In this document: piece by piece, positions 13,770-25,863 of the stretch
Position numbering within the stretch: the stretch's first letter is position 1
How the letters are laid out: the number at the start of each line of letters is the position of its first letter
DNA from: Theropithecus gelada
Lineage: Eukaryota; Chordata; Mammalia; Primates; Cercopithecidae
Direction: 5' to 3'
NCBI RefSeq assembly: GCF_003255815.1
Contig: NC_037681.1
Span: 75,700,386 to 75,764,385, forward strand
Length of the DNA: 64,000 nt
Made by a program: the position numbers and the translations under genes
Notes under the pieces: generated by a model
Databases searched by the model: none
The model's input: the letters and a program-made list of their open reading frames with translations, nothing else
Told to the model about the DNA's origin: nothing

Positions 13770-15685
13770 TTTAAAGAACACTGAAATCAGAGCATCTCTC
13801 TCAAATCTGTCACTATGCTATACTGGTGGTCAGGGGGAGAATGCAGTAGAAAAATGCTTAAGTATATTTTTAAAATTTACCTAGACCCTAGATTAGGTTC
13901 TTTTTCTGCCATCAAACTCTTTTTTTTTTTTGAGGGAAAACTCATTCCATGGTAGCTTCCAACTTCTGTGATTTCCAATTTAAACCTTACTCGTACTCTG
14001 TAATCTTAAATTAATATTACTCTAATATTAAAATTGGCTGCTGATAGAGAAAATACTAAAACATAATGTCACCACTGAATCAGAAAAACAGGCAAAGTTA
14101 ATCTTACTGACCAAAACAGCCAGACAAGTACTAAAAAATATTAGGCCATTCCACTTACAAAGTGAGGCTCCCCAGAGATATTCAGGAGTAAATTCAATTT
14201 TACATTTGGGTACCTAAAAATAATCAAACACATCTCTGGAAAAAATATGAACTACACTGGATCTTAATTTCTCCTGTCTCATAATACCCTTAAATTACTT
14301 TAACAAATAAAGAACTTAGGATGTTATTTAATGATCTAAGACTTAAGTTATTAATAGAGTCTTAATAGTTGCAGAATGAGCCCTGATATGACTTTTCACC
14401 TACTTTTAAGGCCTGTGTTTATTGTATTATCATTTGTATCATTTTCACTTAGCAAAAGCTACCATGTATCAATTCATCAATCTGTAACGGCTAACAGGAT
14501 GAAGAAATTAAAAAAAATCCTTCTCTTTAGGTTCACATATAAAGAAATCCTAAAGGCAAAACCCAAAGCTGTTTGGTTTTCTACTGTTTTATAAGTTGCA
14601 ACCATAAAATCTTACCAGTGTCTCAATATGATCTCAATCTTAAATTCACCTTTTCCCCACATCCTTATTGAACAAATTTTTTAAAGGATATTGTAAAAGT
14701 TACTGTAATTAGCTCCACATACTGCTTTTAGAAATATTGTTGCCAATCCTGCTTGAAGGAAATAATTTTTTTAATTATAAAACTTGAATGTAGCCAGGAA
14801 AAAAACTGCTTATGTAGAATGTCTATTGGAGCTACTTAAAAATAGCTCTAATAATTTTAAGTTAATTTATTGTAAGTGGTTAGATATACAGCCTACCACC
14901 TTATTTAAAAAAAAAAAAAAAGGTAGATTTAACCATCTACATAATAAAATATTATTTAAATATTCATTCTAGTCAACATTTTGCCATTTACAGGCTTAAA
15001 TTCTTACACAATGATCCACTGAGATTTGAAAGGATCTGGGCTTTCAAGGGGGAGGAAAAGGGATCAAAATCACTGATTGGTCATTACAAGGACAAAGGTT
15101 AGTGACTTAGATATAGACATGCATTTAAAATTACTGTGTAATCATACTGTGTATAATTTGAATGATTTCAAGATGCATATAATCTGATTAAAAGAAAGTT
15201 GGTAATAATTTTAAAGGTTCAAATCAGATTTTCAAAGAAAAGAGGCTTACTGCAAACGCAGTATCTTGCTACCTACAAACCTTTGCACAGAATTTCAACT
15301 ACACCAAGTAAGGTTTGTTTAAATAGTCACGGAAAATATGTCACTACAAAATACAGAAACAGCAATGTATATTTACCACATCCAAGTGACGAACAAATGA
15401 AATCTGTCAGATCTATACTGTTTACAATGTGCAAGATTAGAGAACAGAACCTAAACGGCAAGACTGAAAAGACTAAACCGAATGCCAGTGAAACAGAACA
15501 GCATGACATTTTCTGGTATACAACTAAATGTAAAAACACGTGAGATAGCTGTTTTAATCCTTTAGCCTTCAACTCTTCAGTGGTTTCACTTTTAATCCAA
15601 AATATCTAAATTCCAAGGCTTATACATAGAAATATATTAGTGGTCACATATAAAAACTGAGTAAGAAATTAAAAAGCAGATATAC
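13770..15685. other. Intron 3 between the palindrome and the Nogo-C exon
   Basis: AT-rich DNA with T and A runs (13920-13931, 14908-14921). No gene or clear mobile element is seen. 15199-15543 is open but shows no recognisable protein. Confidence 0.55.
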
Positions 15686-15719
15686 CCTTGTCCTTCCAAT
15701 TTTTCTTCTGACCGTCCAT
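15686..15719 (-). CDS. RTN4: RTN4 Nogo-C alternative first coding exon
   Basis: This exon is too short for an ORF scan. It reads MDGQKKNWKDK (11 codons) plus one base G, then a GTATAT donor at 15685. The N-terminus matches Nogo-C, the 199-residue isoform that is abundant in muscle and consists of this short head joined to the reticulon-homology domain. Phase 1 is the same as at the ends of exons 1, 2 and 3, so it joins the same off-window exon 4 and gives ...KDKVVDLLYW. An in-frame TGA lies three codons before the ATG (15726-15728), which fixes the start. The ATG context has G at -3 and G at +4. The exon sits about 16.7 kb downstream of exon 3 in the transcript direction, inside intron 3, so Nogo-C must have its own promoter. 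The recognised peptide, the phase and the donor agree. Confidence 0.93.
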
Positions 15720-16150
15720 CTCTTGTCACGATCTGCTTTGCAGCTCCAATTATTAATTATGCATACCAACAGAAAAGCTGTAACTGCACAAATCTACTCC
15801 CTGAGACATGAAATACCCGTTTCCTCAACCGAAGTCTGCAGTCTCCTCTGCTGCACAACTGCAGCAGAACTGAAGTCACCTGACGTCTTCTGGGTGTGGA
15901 ACAGTCTGACGCAGTGCAATCTGTAACTAGGCTACTAATACTCCAGCATTAATGCTTTCCTTCTAACTGTTGATTGTTTTAGGCATTTGCCTTGTTGCTC
16001 ATACCAAATGGAGCTGCATTTGCAGGGAGAGGGCAGGTTACCAAAAGAAAGGAAATAAGGGTTGTTCTTAGAACTAACCACTGAATGTATTTGAAATGCA
16101 CTTAAAGCCATATGCAGTTTTTTTCTTTCTTTTTTTTTTAACACATGGTC
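15720..16150 (-). promoter_or_regulatory. RTN4: Candidate Nogo-C promoter and 5' leader
   Basis: This is the stretch immediately upstream of the Nogo-C ATG. It is free of recognisable young repeats and richer in GC than its surroundings between 15720 and 15930. Visible motifs are a CRE-like TGACGTC at 15881-15887 overlapping an E-box CACCTG at 15877-15882, a second half-site TGACGC at 15907-15912, an E-box CATATG at about 16110, and a perfect 8-bp-arm palindrome at 15848-15867. No clear TATA box is seen at a fixed distance. The promoter role is inferred from the isolated first exon, not shown by the sequence. Confidence 0.5.
15848..15867. repeat. Perfect palindrome upstream of the Nogo-C start
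   Basis: CTGCTGCA and TGCAGCAG flank the loop CAAC. It lies 129 bp upstream of the Nogo-C ATG, in what is either leader or promoter, so it could fold in RNA or bind a dimeric E-box factor. Inference only. Confidence 0.5.
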
Positions 16151-16633
16151 GAATTATGCTACTGGTTTTCACTTTCATTTGAAACTGTAAAATTGATGGT
16201 TACCTGATAAGATAAAAACGGACTGATCAAATAGTAATAGCCTACATTTCAAGCTTGTGAAATGATGTCTCCTTAATTGCTCCTAAGTTTATTAAGACAT
16301 TAAACATTCAGCATTTTGCACCTTATGAAGGGATAAGCGGAAAATAAGTCAAATTAGCAATGTTTATTGAACATATTACTTGAACAGAAAACAGACTTCA
16401 ATGTTAGCAACCTAATCTTCCTAATATCTTTTTTTCCTTTTACAATTATGGAAATCCAGAGACTTACAAACATACACTTACTCTTAATCATCACCTGCTC
16501 CAACTCAATCTTTCATTATTTATTAGGTATCACTACAGACACTATAAATAGATTCTTAGCTTGGGGAGATGTATTCATGGGCTAATGATACTATCTGCCA
16601 TGAGAAAATGACATAAAAGCAAACTATAAATTT

Positions 16634-16930
16634 TATTTTTTATTTTTTTCTGACACAGAGTCTTGCTCTGTCACCAAGGCTGGAGTGCAGTGGCGCAAGC
16701 ATGGCTCATGATGCAACCTCAACCTCCCAGGCTTATGCGATCCTCCCACCTCAGTCACCACAGGCATGTGCCACCATGCCCAGTTAATTTATTTTTTATT
16801 TTTACACTTTTTTTTTTTTTTTAGAGACAAGGTCTCCCTGTGTTGTCCAAGCTGGTCACAAACTCCTGGGCTCAAGCAATTCTCCCGCCTCAGCCTCCTA
16901 AAGTGCTGGGATGAGCCACCACACATGGCC
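16634..16930 (-). mobile_element. AluJ, antisense, degraded
   Basis: Old full-length Alu with a T-rich 5' side, an internal T run at 16808-16822, and deletions in the right arm. Confidence 0.93.
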
Positions 16931-19713
16931 TAAAATTTTACAGAAAAATATAAAAACAAATCTATGTACGGCATTTTAAAAATCTGTGTTCAACTTTATA
17001 AAACTGACTTTCATTCCAATGCAGTGTCTCTAATTACGTTCCACAATCAATTTACCTGATACATATATCCACCTAAGCAGAAGAGGCAGTAACAGAGCAG
17101 CTCAAATATTTTAAAAAGGAATTTGCAAAAATACTGTAAGGTATGTAGCCTATGTACAAAAATACATACTTAAGACTGTATAACTACAATGAAATAGAGA
17201 TATTTTCTGGAACCTGCTATCTGTGGGCTGCAAAATCCTTAATATCAGAAGTGGCTTGATATTAATATACACTCCTATTATGTACCCACAAAAATTAAAA
17301 ACATCTAAGAGTTAAACATAGAAAGAACTAAAATTAGGAAAATGAGAGGGGAAAAAGGAAGTGGCTTGAATACCAATGACACATTTATTTCCCTATCTGC
17401 CTCTCTAACTCCAAACATAAATAAAGAAAAGTAATTTTTAAAAGAGCCCAGGATTCTCAGCTCAAGTTAATATTTAACTTTAAACTTTATTCACTGAACC
17501 CTTGCATAATGTGATATTTGAGAACCCAGTCATCAAGTCATATCATGGCCTGAAAACGTCTGGCCTCTTCACACAACATTCAGAATCTCTAGCTATTTAG
17601 TAAATACAAAATACTAATTTTCTAATAACAAGTCCCTTAAAACTGAAAGCCAATAAATAACTAGCATTAGAATAAAATACTCAACTATAGTATTAAAACA
17701 CTATTTTCAAGTCAGAGATTGCTTCACTAGCAGAAGAAAAAAGATTTATTGTGATCAAGTTACTCGGCACTTAAGACTATTTGTATCTTCTGTGGTACTT
17801 GATTTGGCTTAACAATTAAAGAAAAAAGCCTGAGAGGGGCACGAATGTGTAATAAAACATACCCACTCATCTAAACATTAAACATACCTCATAGCACCCC
17901 TGGCAGATTAAAAAGTCAAAATAGGAGCCCTGAAGTTTAGTAAACATTTCAGCCTACATAATGACATCTACTTCTTTAATTTTTATGGGCTTTGTAAGTG
18001 TACAAGGAAAACTAGCTTGTGGAAATCAATTGACGTTTTGCCCAGTTCTTTCTTATGAAGTTTTTCAATTAGACTTGTTTTAAGTTTGGCAAGATAAGCA
18101 AAAAAGTGCTTAAATCTGAAAAACTGGTATGACACAAATTTGTTAAAAGATGTAAAGCTAGATGGGCTATGTTTATTGTGAAAATCATATAATCTCTACT
18201 AAAATAGAAGCCTTTAAGGACATTGCCTGACAAAAAGTAGGCACTATGTAAGTGCTATTTACTTACCAGTATGCTAAAAATAGCAATCAAACTAAGAGAC
18301 AACAAGACAAGTAAGGCACATCTAGGAAAGCTTATATATTAAGTCATTTAATTCTAGGCAATAACCCAATCTTTCTAAACAGAATTGCCCCCCTCTCATA
18401 CACAAACTATTGTCCTTGCTGTATAGTTCTATTATTTTCCAGCTGAGAAAAATTTACATATGCATAGGTAATATGGTCCTACTCCACAATGAACCCCAAC
18501 TTAACAAGTCAAAGAAAGGATATAAACCTGTTAAAAACTTATCTTCATTTATTTTATTTTCCTTCAACCACATAACTTTTTTAAAAAATTAAAACTTCTT
18601 TCAAGGACAATTTGTAAGTAGAGCACATAAGTCCCAACTTGCAGAATGGCATTTTGATTATCTGATACAAGAACCTCTTTTCTCTTAAAAGCAAAGGCTC
18701 ACAAAGGAGAGGCCACAGAAAACTCCTTTATTTATACTGCAAGCCAATAAAAGTGTTGTATGAATTCTAAGTCCTATTTCATATTGTGTGTTTGTGGAGG
18801 GGAGAAGAGGAGGAAAGCATCCTCTTTTTCCTGAACTCAAAATCAGCTTTACACAGAACTTTTGAAATAAACTGTTCAAAGTTCATATTTGGCAATTTCC
18901 CACTCCTCAATGTCCATGTCCCCAGTATCCCCTTTTCCCAAGCATGACAAAAAAAATCAAAGATGAAAACTTCCCCAAGTACATATCCATAATGTCTTTC
19001 CAAAGGATAATATGCTCTAAAATTACCTACGTGGTTTCTCTGCTCACATCTCAAACCAAACTCTCTTTTCCTTAGTGCACTTACCTCTTAAGTAGGAAAA
19101 TTACATGAATAAATCAATTCCTACTAACAAAAAACTCTTTTATGACCTCAGAAACTGTGTATGTTTTCTGGTGGTTTTGTTTTTTTTTTCTTGGGATGGG
19201 AGGTGGTGGTATCTAACTGGCGAGATTTCAGACAGTTGAAAGTTGTATTTTAGATTTTAGAACAGGCAGCACTATGCAGTTGTTAAGTCCACCCCAGCCA
19301 GCTCTTATTCTAAGACATTTTTCCTTCTCCATTTCTTTCTTTCCTCTACTTCTGCACCCAAGAAAAACTCAGGCTTTTGTTTTGCTTCGTTGCCTTTACA
19401 ACATTTAGAGATGCAAGGGAAAGAGGGTAGGAAAGAAGCAATCTTTTGGATTGAAAATGCTACTCTGAAAGTTAAGACACTGCTTATGTACACTGCTCTT
19501 GAAAGCTAAAATAATTTCTACTTTCCAGCCACAGAAAACAGGCATTTAAAAAAAAAAAAAAAGAAAGAAACAATTATAGCTACACAGTTGTTTTAAGCTT
19601 ATTTCAAATTTTAACTATTCTGAGCTACTCAAAGGTATGATATTAACATGTTTCATTACTGAAATGAGTTAATTTTTAAAACCCTACCATACGCTGTAAT
19701 ATAATGCCCTCTA
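16931..19713. other. Intronic DNA without recognised genes
   Basis: AT-rich. A short L1-3'-end-like piece may lie at 17235-17300 (word TATGTACCCACAAAAATTAA). An A-run lies at 19547-19562. Short open frames on the minus strand at 18685-19054 have no recognised product. Confidence 0.5.
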
Positions 19714-20160
19714 TGGACTAAATTACAGCACTTCAACATTACTGAATTAAATCTTAAGAACTGGAAAAAGATTTTAGTCTAGAAAATGAATGACAGTACA
19801 AGTTAAAATAGCAAAACAACGAGCATTTTGAAGTTCATAAAAAATTCAACATAAGGTACCAAAAATGAATACTAATAATTCATAAACTGGAAGTGACACT
19901 TTTAATGAAAACTAATATGCTAACTTCTTACATTATAATCTAAAATATACAAATATTCTTTAATAACCAAAGCATTTAAAAAAATTTTTTATATAAAAAT
20001 ATGAAACACTTCATGAATTCTGTGTGTCATCCTTGGACTTCTCTGTATAATTCCAATTTTAGTGTATGTGCTGCTGAAACAAGCATGCTTTTTTTTTTTT
20101 TTTTTGAGACAGAGTCTCGCTCTGTTACCAAGCTGGAATTCTGTTATCAGGCTGGAATGC
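19714..20160. repeat. Copy 1 of a local duplication (U6 pseudogene plus start of Alu)
   Basis: Its sequence recurs at about 22788-23124 in the same orientation. The clearest block, TATGCTAACTTCTTACATTA, lies at 19916 here and at 22858 in the other copy. Homology continues through the U6 pseudogene and into the Alu, including an unusual internal repeat in the Alu (CTGGAATTCTGT). Alu and U6 are therefore part of the duplicated unit. Confidence 0.85.
19995..20087 (-). pseudogene. U6 snRNA pseudogene, internally deleted
   Basis: On the minus strand this matches U6 snRNA: the 5' half (GCAGCACATACACTAAAATT with A for some bases) and the 3' part ending before ATATTTTT. About 18 bases in the middle (the ATTAGCATGGCCCCTGCG region) are missing, and there are several substitutions. 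It cannot make functional U6. Confidence 0.88.
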
Positions 20161-20396
20161 AGTGGCACAATCTCAGCTCACTGCAACCTCCGCCTCCCGG
20201 GTTCAAGTGATTCTCCTGCCTCAGCCTCCCGAGTGGCTGGGATTATGCCACCAAGCCCAGCTAATTTTTGTATTTTCACTAGAGACGAGGATTCACCATG
20301 TTGGCCAGGATGGTCTGGATCTCTCAACCTCGTGATCCGCCCACCTCAGCCTCCCAAAGTGCTGGGATTACAGACGTGAGCCACTGCACCGGGCCT
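20089..20396 (-). mobile_element. AluS, antisense, next to U6 pseudogene
   Basis: Full-length Alu with target duplications CAAGCATGC (20080-20088) and CAAGCACGC (20397-20405), so it inserted at the 5' end of the U6 copy. It contains a short internal duplication near 20125-20158. Confidence 0.93.
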
Positions 20397-20839
20397 CAAG
20401 CACGCATCTTTAAATTCTGAATTCAAAAATTAATAGTCACTAGGCTCTAAACAGATCTCCTTAAACTTTAATGTCTTCATTTAAGTATCCAGGTTTAGGG
20501 GGAATCTTTAAGGTCATTTCATAATGTATACAGAAGTATGATTAAAGCATTTGATTTGGTACAAGATGTCAATATTCAAATTTGTTTATAAAAATTTTCA
20601 GCTCACCTGTTAGTGCAAAATAATATTCACAGCTCACTAAATTTCTCTGGCCAACTGACTTCATTCCACAGTCAATTATAGATCATTCCACAGACTTGAT
20701 TTTCCCTCTACAACACTAGATGGCACCAACACCCATAGTCTACAGTTGATTGTCCAATTCATGGAAGGCAATCTGGCAAACATTAACTTTCTGGCTTTTC
20801 CATAAGATTGTTGCCTGGCACTAGGGAGCTAGATCAGAG

Positions 20840-22290
20840 TATGGGAATAGGAAAACAACTCTAACACCAAAAAAATAAGTGGGGTAAAATAATCTCTAAT
20901 CAGAATCCAAAGTCAATTTTAAATAGATCAGAATTAAGTGTAAAATTAAAACTGTAAGTAAATAATGTATTTTCCTTTGTGAAAACTGAAAATGTCCACT
21001 GAAATGTAAACTAAAAATCTTTTAGAAAACTGAGGGAAAACTAACACAAGAGTTGACATCCTTTATATGTAAAAAACTCTTAGAAAAAAATGAACACCTA
21101 AATTTAAAAATGGGCAGAGTATGAACAAGCAAATTACAGAAAAAATAAACTGCCAACATGTTCACATCCACTAATAATCAAAGATCAAAAAAGCAAGATA
21201 CTACTTGCACCTATCAAACTGGTAAAAGGCTTTTTAAAAATACCAAGTACAGAATGTCTGGAAGAATACTTAAGGAACAAGTCACAGCAGGCAACTCTAG
21301 GAAAGAGCACTAGGCAGCTGGACAACAGAGAGAGGAAGAAGTCTGACTGTAACTGTACTTTCTGAATTTTGTATAATGTAAAAATATTATCTATCAAAAA
21401 ATAAACAATATGAATTGGTGAAAGTAGAGAAATGGGTGTTTTCTTATTCTGATATAAGGGTAAAAATTAGTACAACTTTTTTTGTGGCCAATTTTTGTAG
21501 ACACCCTTATAAATGCTCATACCCACTAACCTAGGTTTTTATTTCGAATTAATTTATGGAAAATAATTCAGGGATATGTAAAACATATTTAAATATAAAG
21601 AGGTTAACAGCATTATCAATAACAAAGGAACAATCTAAGGGTCCAACAATAGCAAAGTGACTGGTTAAAATATATCCATACTAAGGAACACTAAGTAAAA
21701 AAATCAGCAGCAGAATATTTAAAGACATGGAAATGTTTGCATTATATAAGACATCGCTCAAGTTTTTAAAAGCTTATAAACAATATATAGAATATGATTG
21801 AAATTTCATAAAACACTATTACATTCTTAAAAATACACATATGCGGCCAGGTGCAGTGGCTCATGCCTTTAATCCCAGCACTTTGGGAGGCCAAGGTGGG
21901 CAGATCACTTAAGGTCAGGAGCTCGAGATCAGCTTAGCCAACATGGTGAAACCCTGTCTCTACTAAAAATACAAAAATTAGCCGGGCATGGTGGCCCACA
22001 TCTGTAATCCCGGCTACTCAAGAGGCTGAGGCAGGAGAATTGCTTGAACCCAGGAGGCAGACGTTGCAGTGAGTAGAGATCCCGCCATTGCTACTCCAGA
22101 GCCTGGGTGACAGAGCGAGACTCTGATTCAAAACCAAACAAAAAATCACATGTGCATTGAAAGTAGACTAGAATAATATATTCTAAAATATTAACATTGA
22201 TTATGTCTGGGTAATATGATTACAATTTTTTTCATCTCAAAGATTTTCTGTATTTTTCAAATTTGTACAATGAGTGTGTATTGTATATCA
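20840..22290 (+). mobile_element. HAL1/L1M-type ancient LINE, interrupted by an Alu
   Basis: L1-like words, such as AAAATGGGCAGAGTATGAAC near 21108, and a HAL1-like 3' end (TTTCTGTATTTTTCAAATTT near 22243). It is split by the Alu at 21845-22146. Highly diverged, with limits by eye. Confidence 0.65.
21845..22146 (+). mobile_element. AluS
   Basis: Full-length Alu starting GGCCAGGTGCAGTGGCTCAT with an A-rich CAAAC tail, flanked by the near-duplication ACACATATGC / TCACATGTGC. Confidence 0.94.
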
Positions 22291-22349
22291 GACTGCTTCA
22301 TAAACTGTTGCCCTAACTTCACTGACAGTTATCAAGTCCTTAGAAAAAA

Positions 22350-22490
22350 TCCTTATTACTAAAATTTTGAAGCTCGAGTACATTAAAATATTTGCCAAGG
22401 GTCATACAGCTAAATCAGTGAAAGGGTCGGAATTAGAACTCAGGTCTGTAAAATGCCTAAAATTAAGCTTTTTAAACCACATTATATTTA
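22350..22490 (-). repeat. MIR, antisense
   Basis: The words TTTGCCAAGGGTCATACAGCT and GGAATTAGAACTCAGGTCTG follow the antisense MIR core. Confidence 0.7.
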
Positions 22491-22787
22491 GCAGGTATCT
22501 CTCTTTTATGGTACATATTTATTTTCAATCTGTTTTGGACCCACAGTAAGCGCTAAATAAATCCTCACTAATTTAACAATATCACTTTTAAAAAAGTAAA
22601 TATAATCGTTTCCTTTATTAACAATAGTCAGGTTCTACTTTAGCTACACTGTACATCTATTGATAGCCTTCCAGTTAAGATTAACTACTTATCATAGTAA
22701 AGTCCAACTTACATCAAAATTTTCCAAATATATTTGCTCAATAAAAATGTATTTTAAACAAAATATCAACTCTTAGTATCTACAGTA

Positions 22788-23124
22788 CTTCACTAAATTA
22801 CAGTACTTCAGTAAATTATGAAACTACTGAATTATGAAATTCAGTAAATTATGAAAATATGCTAACTTCTTACATTATAATCTAAAATATACAAATACTC
22901 TTAAACACCCAAAGCATTTTTAAAAATTTTTCATATAAAAAGATGAAACACTTCACGAATTCTGTGTCATCCTCATGCAGGGGCTATGCTAATCTTCTCT
23001 GTATAATTCCAATTTTAGTGTATGTACTGCTGAAGCAAGCGTGTTTTTTTTGTTTTTGTTTTTGTTTTTTTGTTGAGACAGAGTCTCGCTCTGTTACCAG
23101 GCTGGAATTCTGTCATCAGGCTCA
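22788..23124. repeat. Copy 2 of the local duplication
   Basis: It matches 19714-20160 in the same orientation, 2.9 kb away. Here the U6 pseudogene is more complete, but the Alu is cut off after about 80 bp, at CATCAGGCTC (23124). Each copy has lost different parts since the duplication. Confidence 0.85.
22937..23042 (-). pseudogene. U6 snRNA pseudogene, nearly full length
   Basis: The minus strand aligns with almost all of U6 snRNA, including AGAGAAGATTAGCAT and the 3' CGTGAAG region, with about a dozen substitutions and a small deletion in the ACGCAAATTC part. It lies in an intron, and no proximal U6 promoter elements are evident, so it is a pseudogene. Confidence 0.9.
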
Positions 23125-23162
23125 AAGGCTATATACACTTTTTAATAAAGAAAAATATTTTA

Positions 23163-23483
23163 GGCCGGGCACGGTGGCTCAAGCCTGTAATCCCAGCACT
23201 TTGGGAGGCCGAGACGGGCGGATCACGAGGTCAGGAGATCGAGATCATCCTGGCTAACACGGTGAAACCCCGTCTCTACTAAAAATACAAAAAAATAAGC
23301 CGGGCGAGGTGGCGGGCGCCTGTAGTCCCAGCTGCTCGGGAGGCTGAGGCAGGAGAATTGCGCGAACCCGGGAGGCGGAGCTTGCAGTGAGCGGAGATCT
23401 GGCCACTGCACTCCAGCCTGGGCGACAGAGCGAGACTCCGTCTCAAAAAAAAAAAACAAAAAAAAACAAAAAAAACAAAAACA
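23163..23483 (+). mobile_element. Young AluY, Old World monkey type
   Basis: Full-length Alu with AAGCCTGTAATCCCAGC, GAGACGGGCGGATCACGAGG, GGGCGAGGTGGCGGGCGCC and a CTGGCCACTGCACTCC right arm. I associate these changes with macaque/baboon AluYRa. Perfect 13-bp target duplication GAAAAATATTTTA (23150-23162 and 23484-23496). Confidence 0.95.
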
Positions 23484-23517
23484 GAAAAATATTTTAAATC
23501 ATAAGAATATCAAAATA

Positions 23518-23700
23518 ATTCTTATTCATGAACATATGTAAGTTCTTATTCATGAACATATATAAGTTTGAAAAGCATAATTTCGTATATTTACCAAGAC
23601 AAACAAGCCCTTTTAAAGTGAGTTATCATGGTAATACTACTTGGTGAATCCTGGATATTACATAGTTTAATTATAATGAACATAGTTTAATTATAATGAA
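23518..23700. repeat. Two short tandem duplications
   Basis: A 24-bp unit starting TTCTTATTCATGAACATATG occurs twice from 23518, with one mismatch. A 20-bp unit, CATAGTTTAATTATAATGAA, occurs twice without mismatch at 23661-23700. Confidence 0.9.
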
Positions 23701-23849
23701 CAAATAATCCACGTACGGTCGGTTTACACTTCACTTACCATTGCCTAATGGTTCAACACAACAGGTGTGTGATAAAAGCAGCAGCACCTTGATTGCTTGC
23801 TAAAGTTAGGACAATAAGTGCTTATTCCAAAACCAGGAAATAACTGTGA

Positions 23850-24440
23850 ATGGACAAAACCTGGGTTGGAATCGCAGTTCATTCTTGTGAAACTAGGTAA
23901 CAACTAATATAAATAAGAAGTTAACCCAATGTCTGAAACAAGGCAGAAGCTCAAAACATTATGCTTATTACATAATTTACCACGTATCTTTGAAAAAGTT
24001 ACTTAACATCCTTAGACTTAGATTTATCACCTATAAAATGGCTCCTTTTTTTTTTTTTTTTGAGACGGAGTCTCGCTCTGTCACCCAGGCTGGAGTGCAA
24101 TGGCCGGATCTCAGCTCACTGCAAGCTCCGCCTCCCGGGTTTACACCATTCTCCTGCCTCAGCCTCCTGAGTAGCTGGGACTACAGGCGCCCACTACCTC
24201 GCCCGGCTAGTTTTTTTTTTTTTGTATTTTTTAGTAGAGACGGGGGTTTCACCGTATTAGCCAGGATGGTCTCGATCTCCTGACCTCGTGATCCGCCCGT
24301 CTCGGCCTCCCAGAGTGCTGGGATTACAGGCTTGAGCCACCGCGCCCGGCCAAAATGGTTCCTTCTTACAGATTATGGTGAAGACCTAAATGAAACAAAT
24401 ATGTGAAAACTGCTTTGTGTTTAGAAGATGTTCCATAAAG
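23850..24440 (+). repeat. MIR split by an AluY
   Basis: MIR words CTGGGTTGGAATCGCAGTTC and AGTTACTTAACATCCTTAGAC, then TATAAAATGG, run up to 24045. MIR-like sequence resumes at 24352 with TACAGATTATGGTGAAGACC. Confidence 0.6.
24046..24351 (-). mobile_element. Young AluY, Old World monkey type, antisense
   Basis: It has GGCCGGATCTCAGCTCACTG, CCTCGCCCGGCTAG and CAGGCTTGAGCCACCGCGCC, the reverse of the monkey-type changes. Target duplication AAAATGGCTCC / AAAATGGTTCC. Confidence 0.95.
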
Positions 24441-25863
24441 GATAGTCTTCCCCTTCCAGGTAAAATGAGAAGAATTCAGCTTTTCTCAACACTTTAAAAT
24501 TCTCAGTTAAAAATCTAAAATTGGGAGAAAGAAAATCTAGAACTGAAACAAATGAAGCTAATTGTATTTCAAATGAATATCTTAGCCATTAGTCAGTGGG
24601 AGACAGAAGGAGGGAAAAGAAAAAAGAACGAACTAATACAAGTAATCTGTGAAGAATGTATTTGACTATACACATTCCACTTTAGGCACGGTTGCGGAGT
24701 AGGGACTTGCAAACAATCCAGAACTCTTTTATCAAGTTTTTTTAATTATAGTGATATGAAAAAAGAATTCTAAAACTCCTATAGGTGTATTAAAGGATTG
24801 GATATAAATAATGTATTGGTGGTCTTAGGAACCAGGGTTCTCACTATAAAAGAAGAGACAAATATGAAATAAGGAAAGAACAAAACCTGTGAGAATGGAT
24901 TAGAATCAGAGGTATCGGTGTGAACTCATTTCTTATGTATATGTGTATGTTTATGTGTATGTATATATATAAGCATTTCCTAGCTTTATCCACTGAAAGG
25001 TTAAAATGGAAAAGATCCCCACAGTAGCAATGACCACAACTAGCATCTAGCTTTTGATCTTTAATACCTCACTATTAAGAAAATGACCTCTCACTCTACA
25101 TTAAAAGGAATCGGGGATCCTTGGAGAAATTGCTGATTCCAGGGCTGGGACACAGCATAAAACAGGCCTACAATATTTTGTTAGGCTAGAAAGTAAGATG
25201 TTCCCCTCCCAACCCCAAAGAAAGAAGGTTGCATGTCCCTGAGCCTACCTGAAGGAACCCTCAAAATATGGAATAATTTACCACCAAAATAATAAAGTTC
25301 AGTAATGAATCATAAACCATTGGAAAGAAAATGGAAATTCATGGATCCATACTGATAATTAATCAGCTAATTAATTCATTAATGGAAATGGGGGTCTGTT
25401 GCTTAAACAGGAATGCTGAGGGTCAACAGAAAAATGTACAGGGAGTAATGGGTTAAAAAAATCATTTTTCAACTCTCATGGTAAAGACTGGATCAAGCAA
25501 GAATCATCAATGGTTTACTAAATCGGGGGGCAAATTTTGATAGGGAGTGGGATATCTGCATGCGTTCAAGTGTCACTCCTCAGACTGCTTATTATCTGTA
25601 AGGGAGAAACAAAGACAGTAATTATACGATAAGGAAATCAGAACCCATCTTGCCCAGATGGTCAAAATTAACATAACCAGTGAGGGACTGATGAATAGCA
25701 GGTAATTCTAGAAGTGGTGCTATGAGAGGGACACATCACCATCTATATAGTAAATGAATTCATCGCCTCAAATTAATCACTAGGAAACATCAGATAAATC
25801 CACTATGAGGAATGTTCTATTATAAAGGGGGGGAAAGAGAGGCCCTGTGCTCTTTAAAACTGC
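24441..25863. other. Intronic DNA, no gene recognised
   Basis: It contains a TATG/TG-rich microsatellite at 24935-24972. The stretch 25260-25780 has the texture of an old repeat, but I cannot assign it. Confidence 0.45.

Noticed and set aside
19995..20087. Functional U6 snRNA gene
   Set aside because: The middle of U6 is deleted and there are many substitutions. The second copy (22937-23042) is also diverged and lacks evident upstream promoter elements.
20062..20379. Alu-derived open frames (also at 23223, 24000, 27260, 42568, 51282, 52203, 60171)
   Set aside because: They are typical translations of antisense Alus (for example SAHCNLRLPGSSDSPASAS). No splice context is seen.
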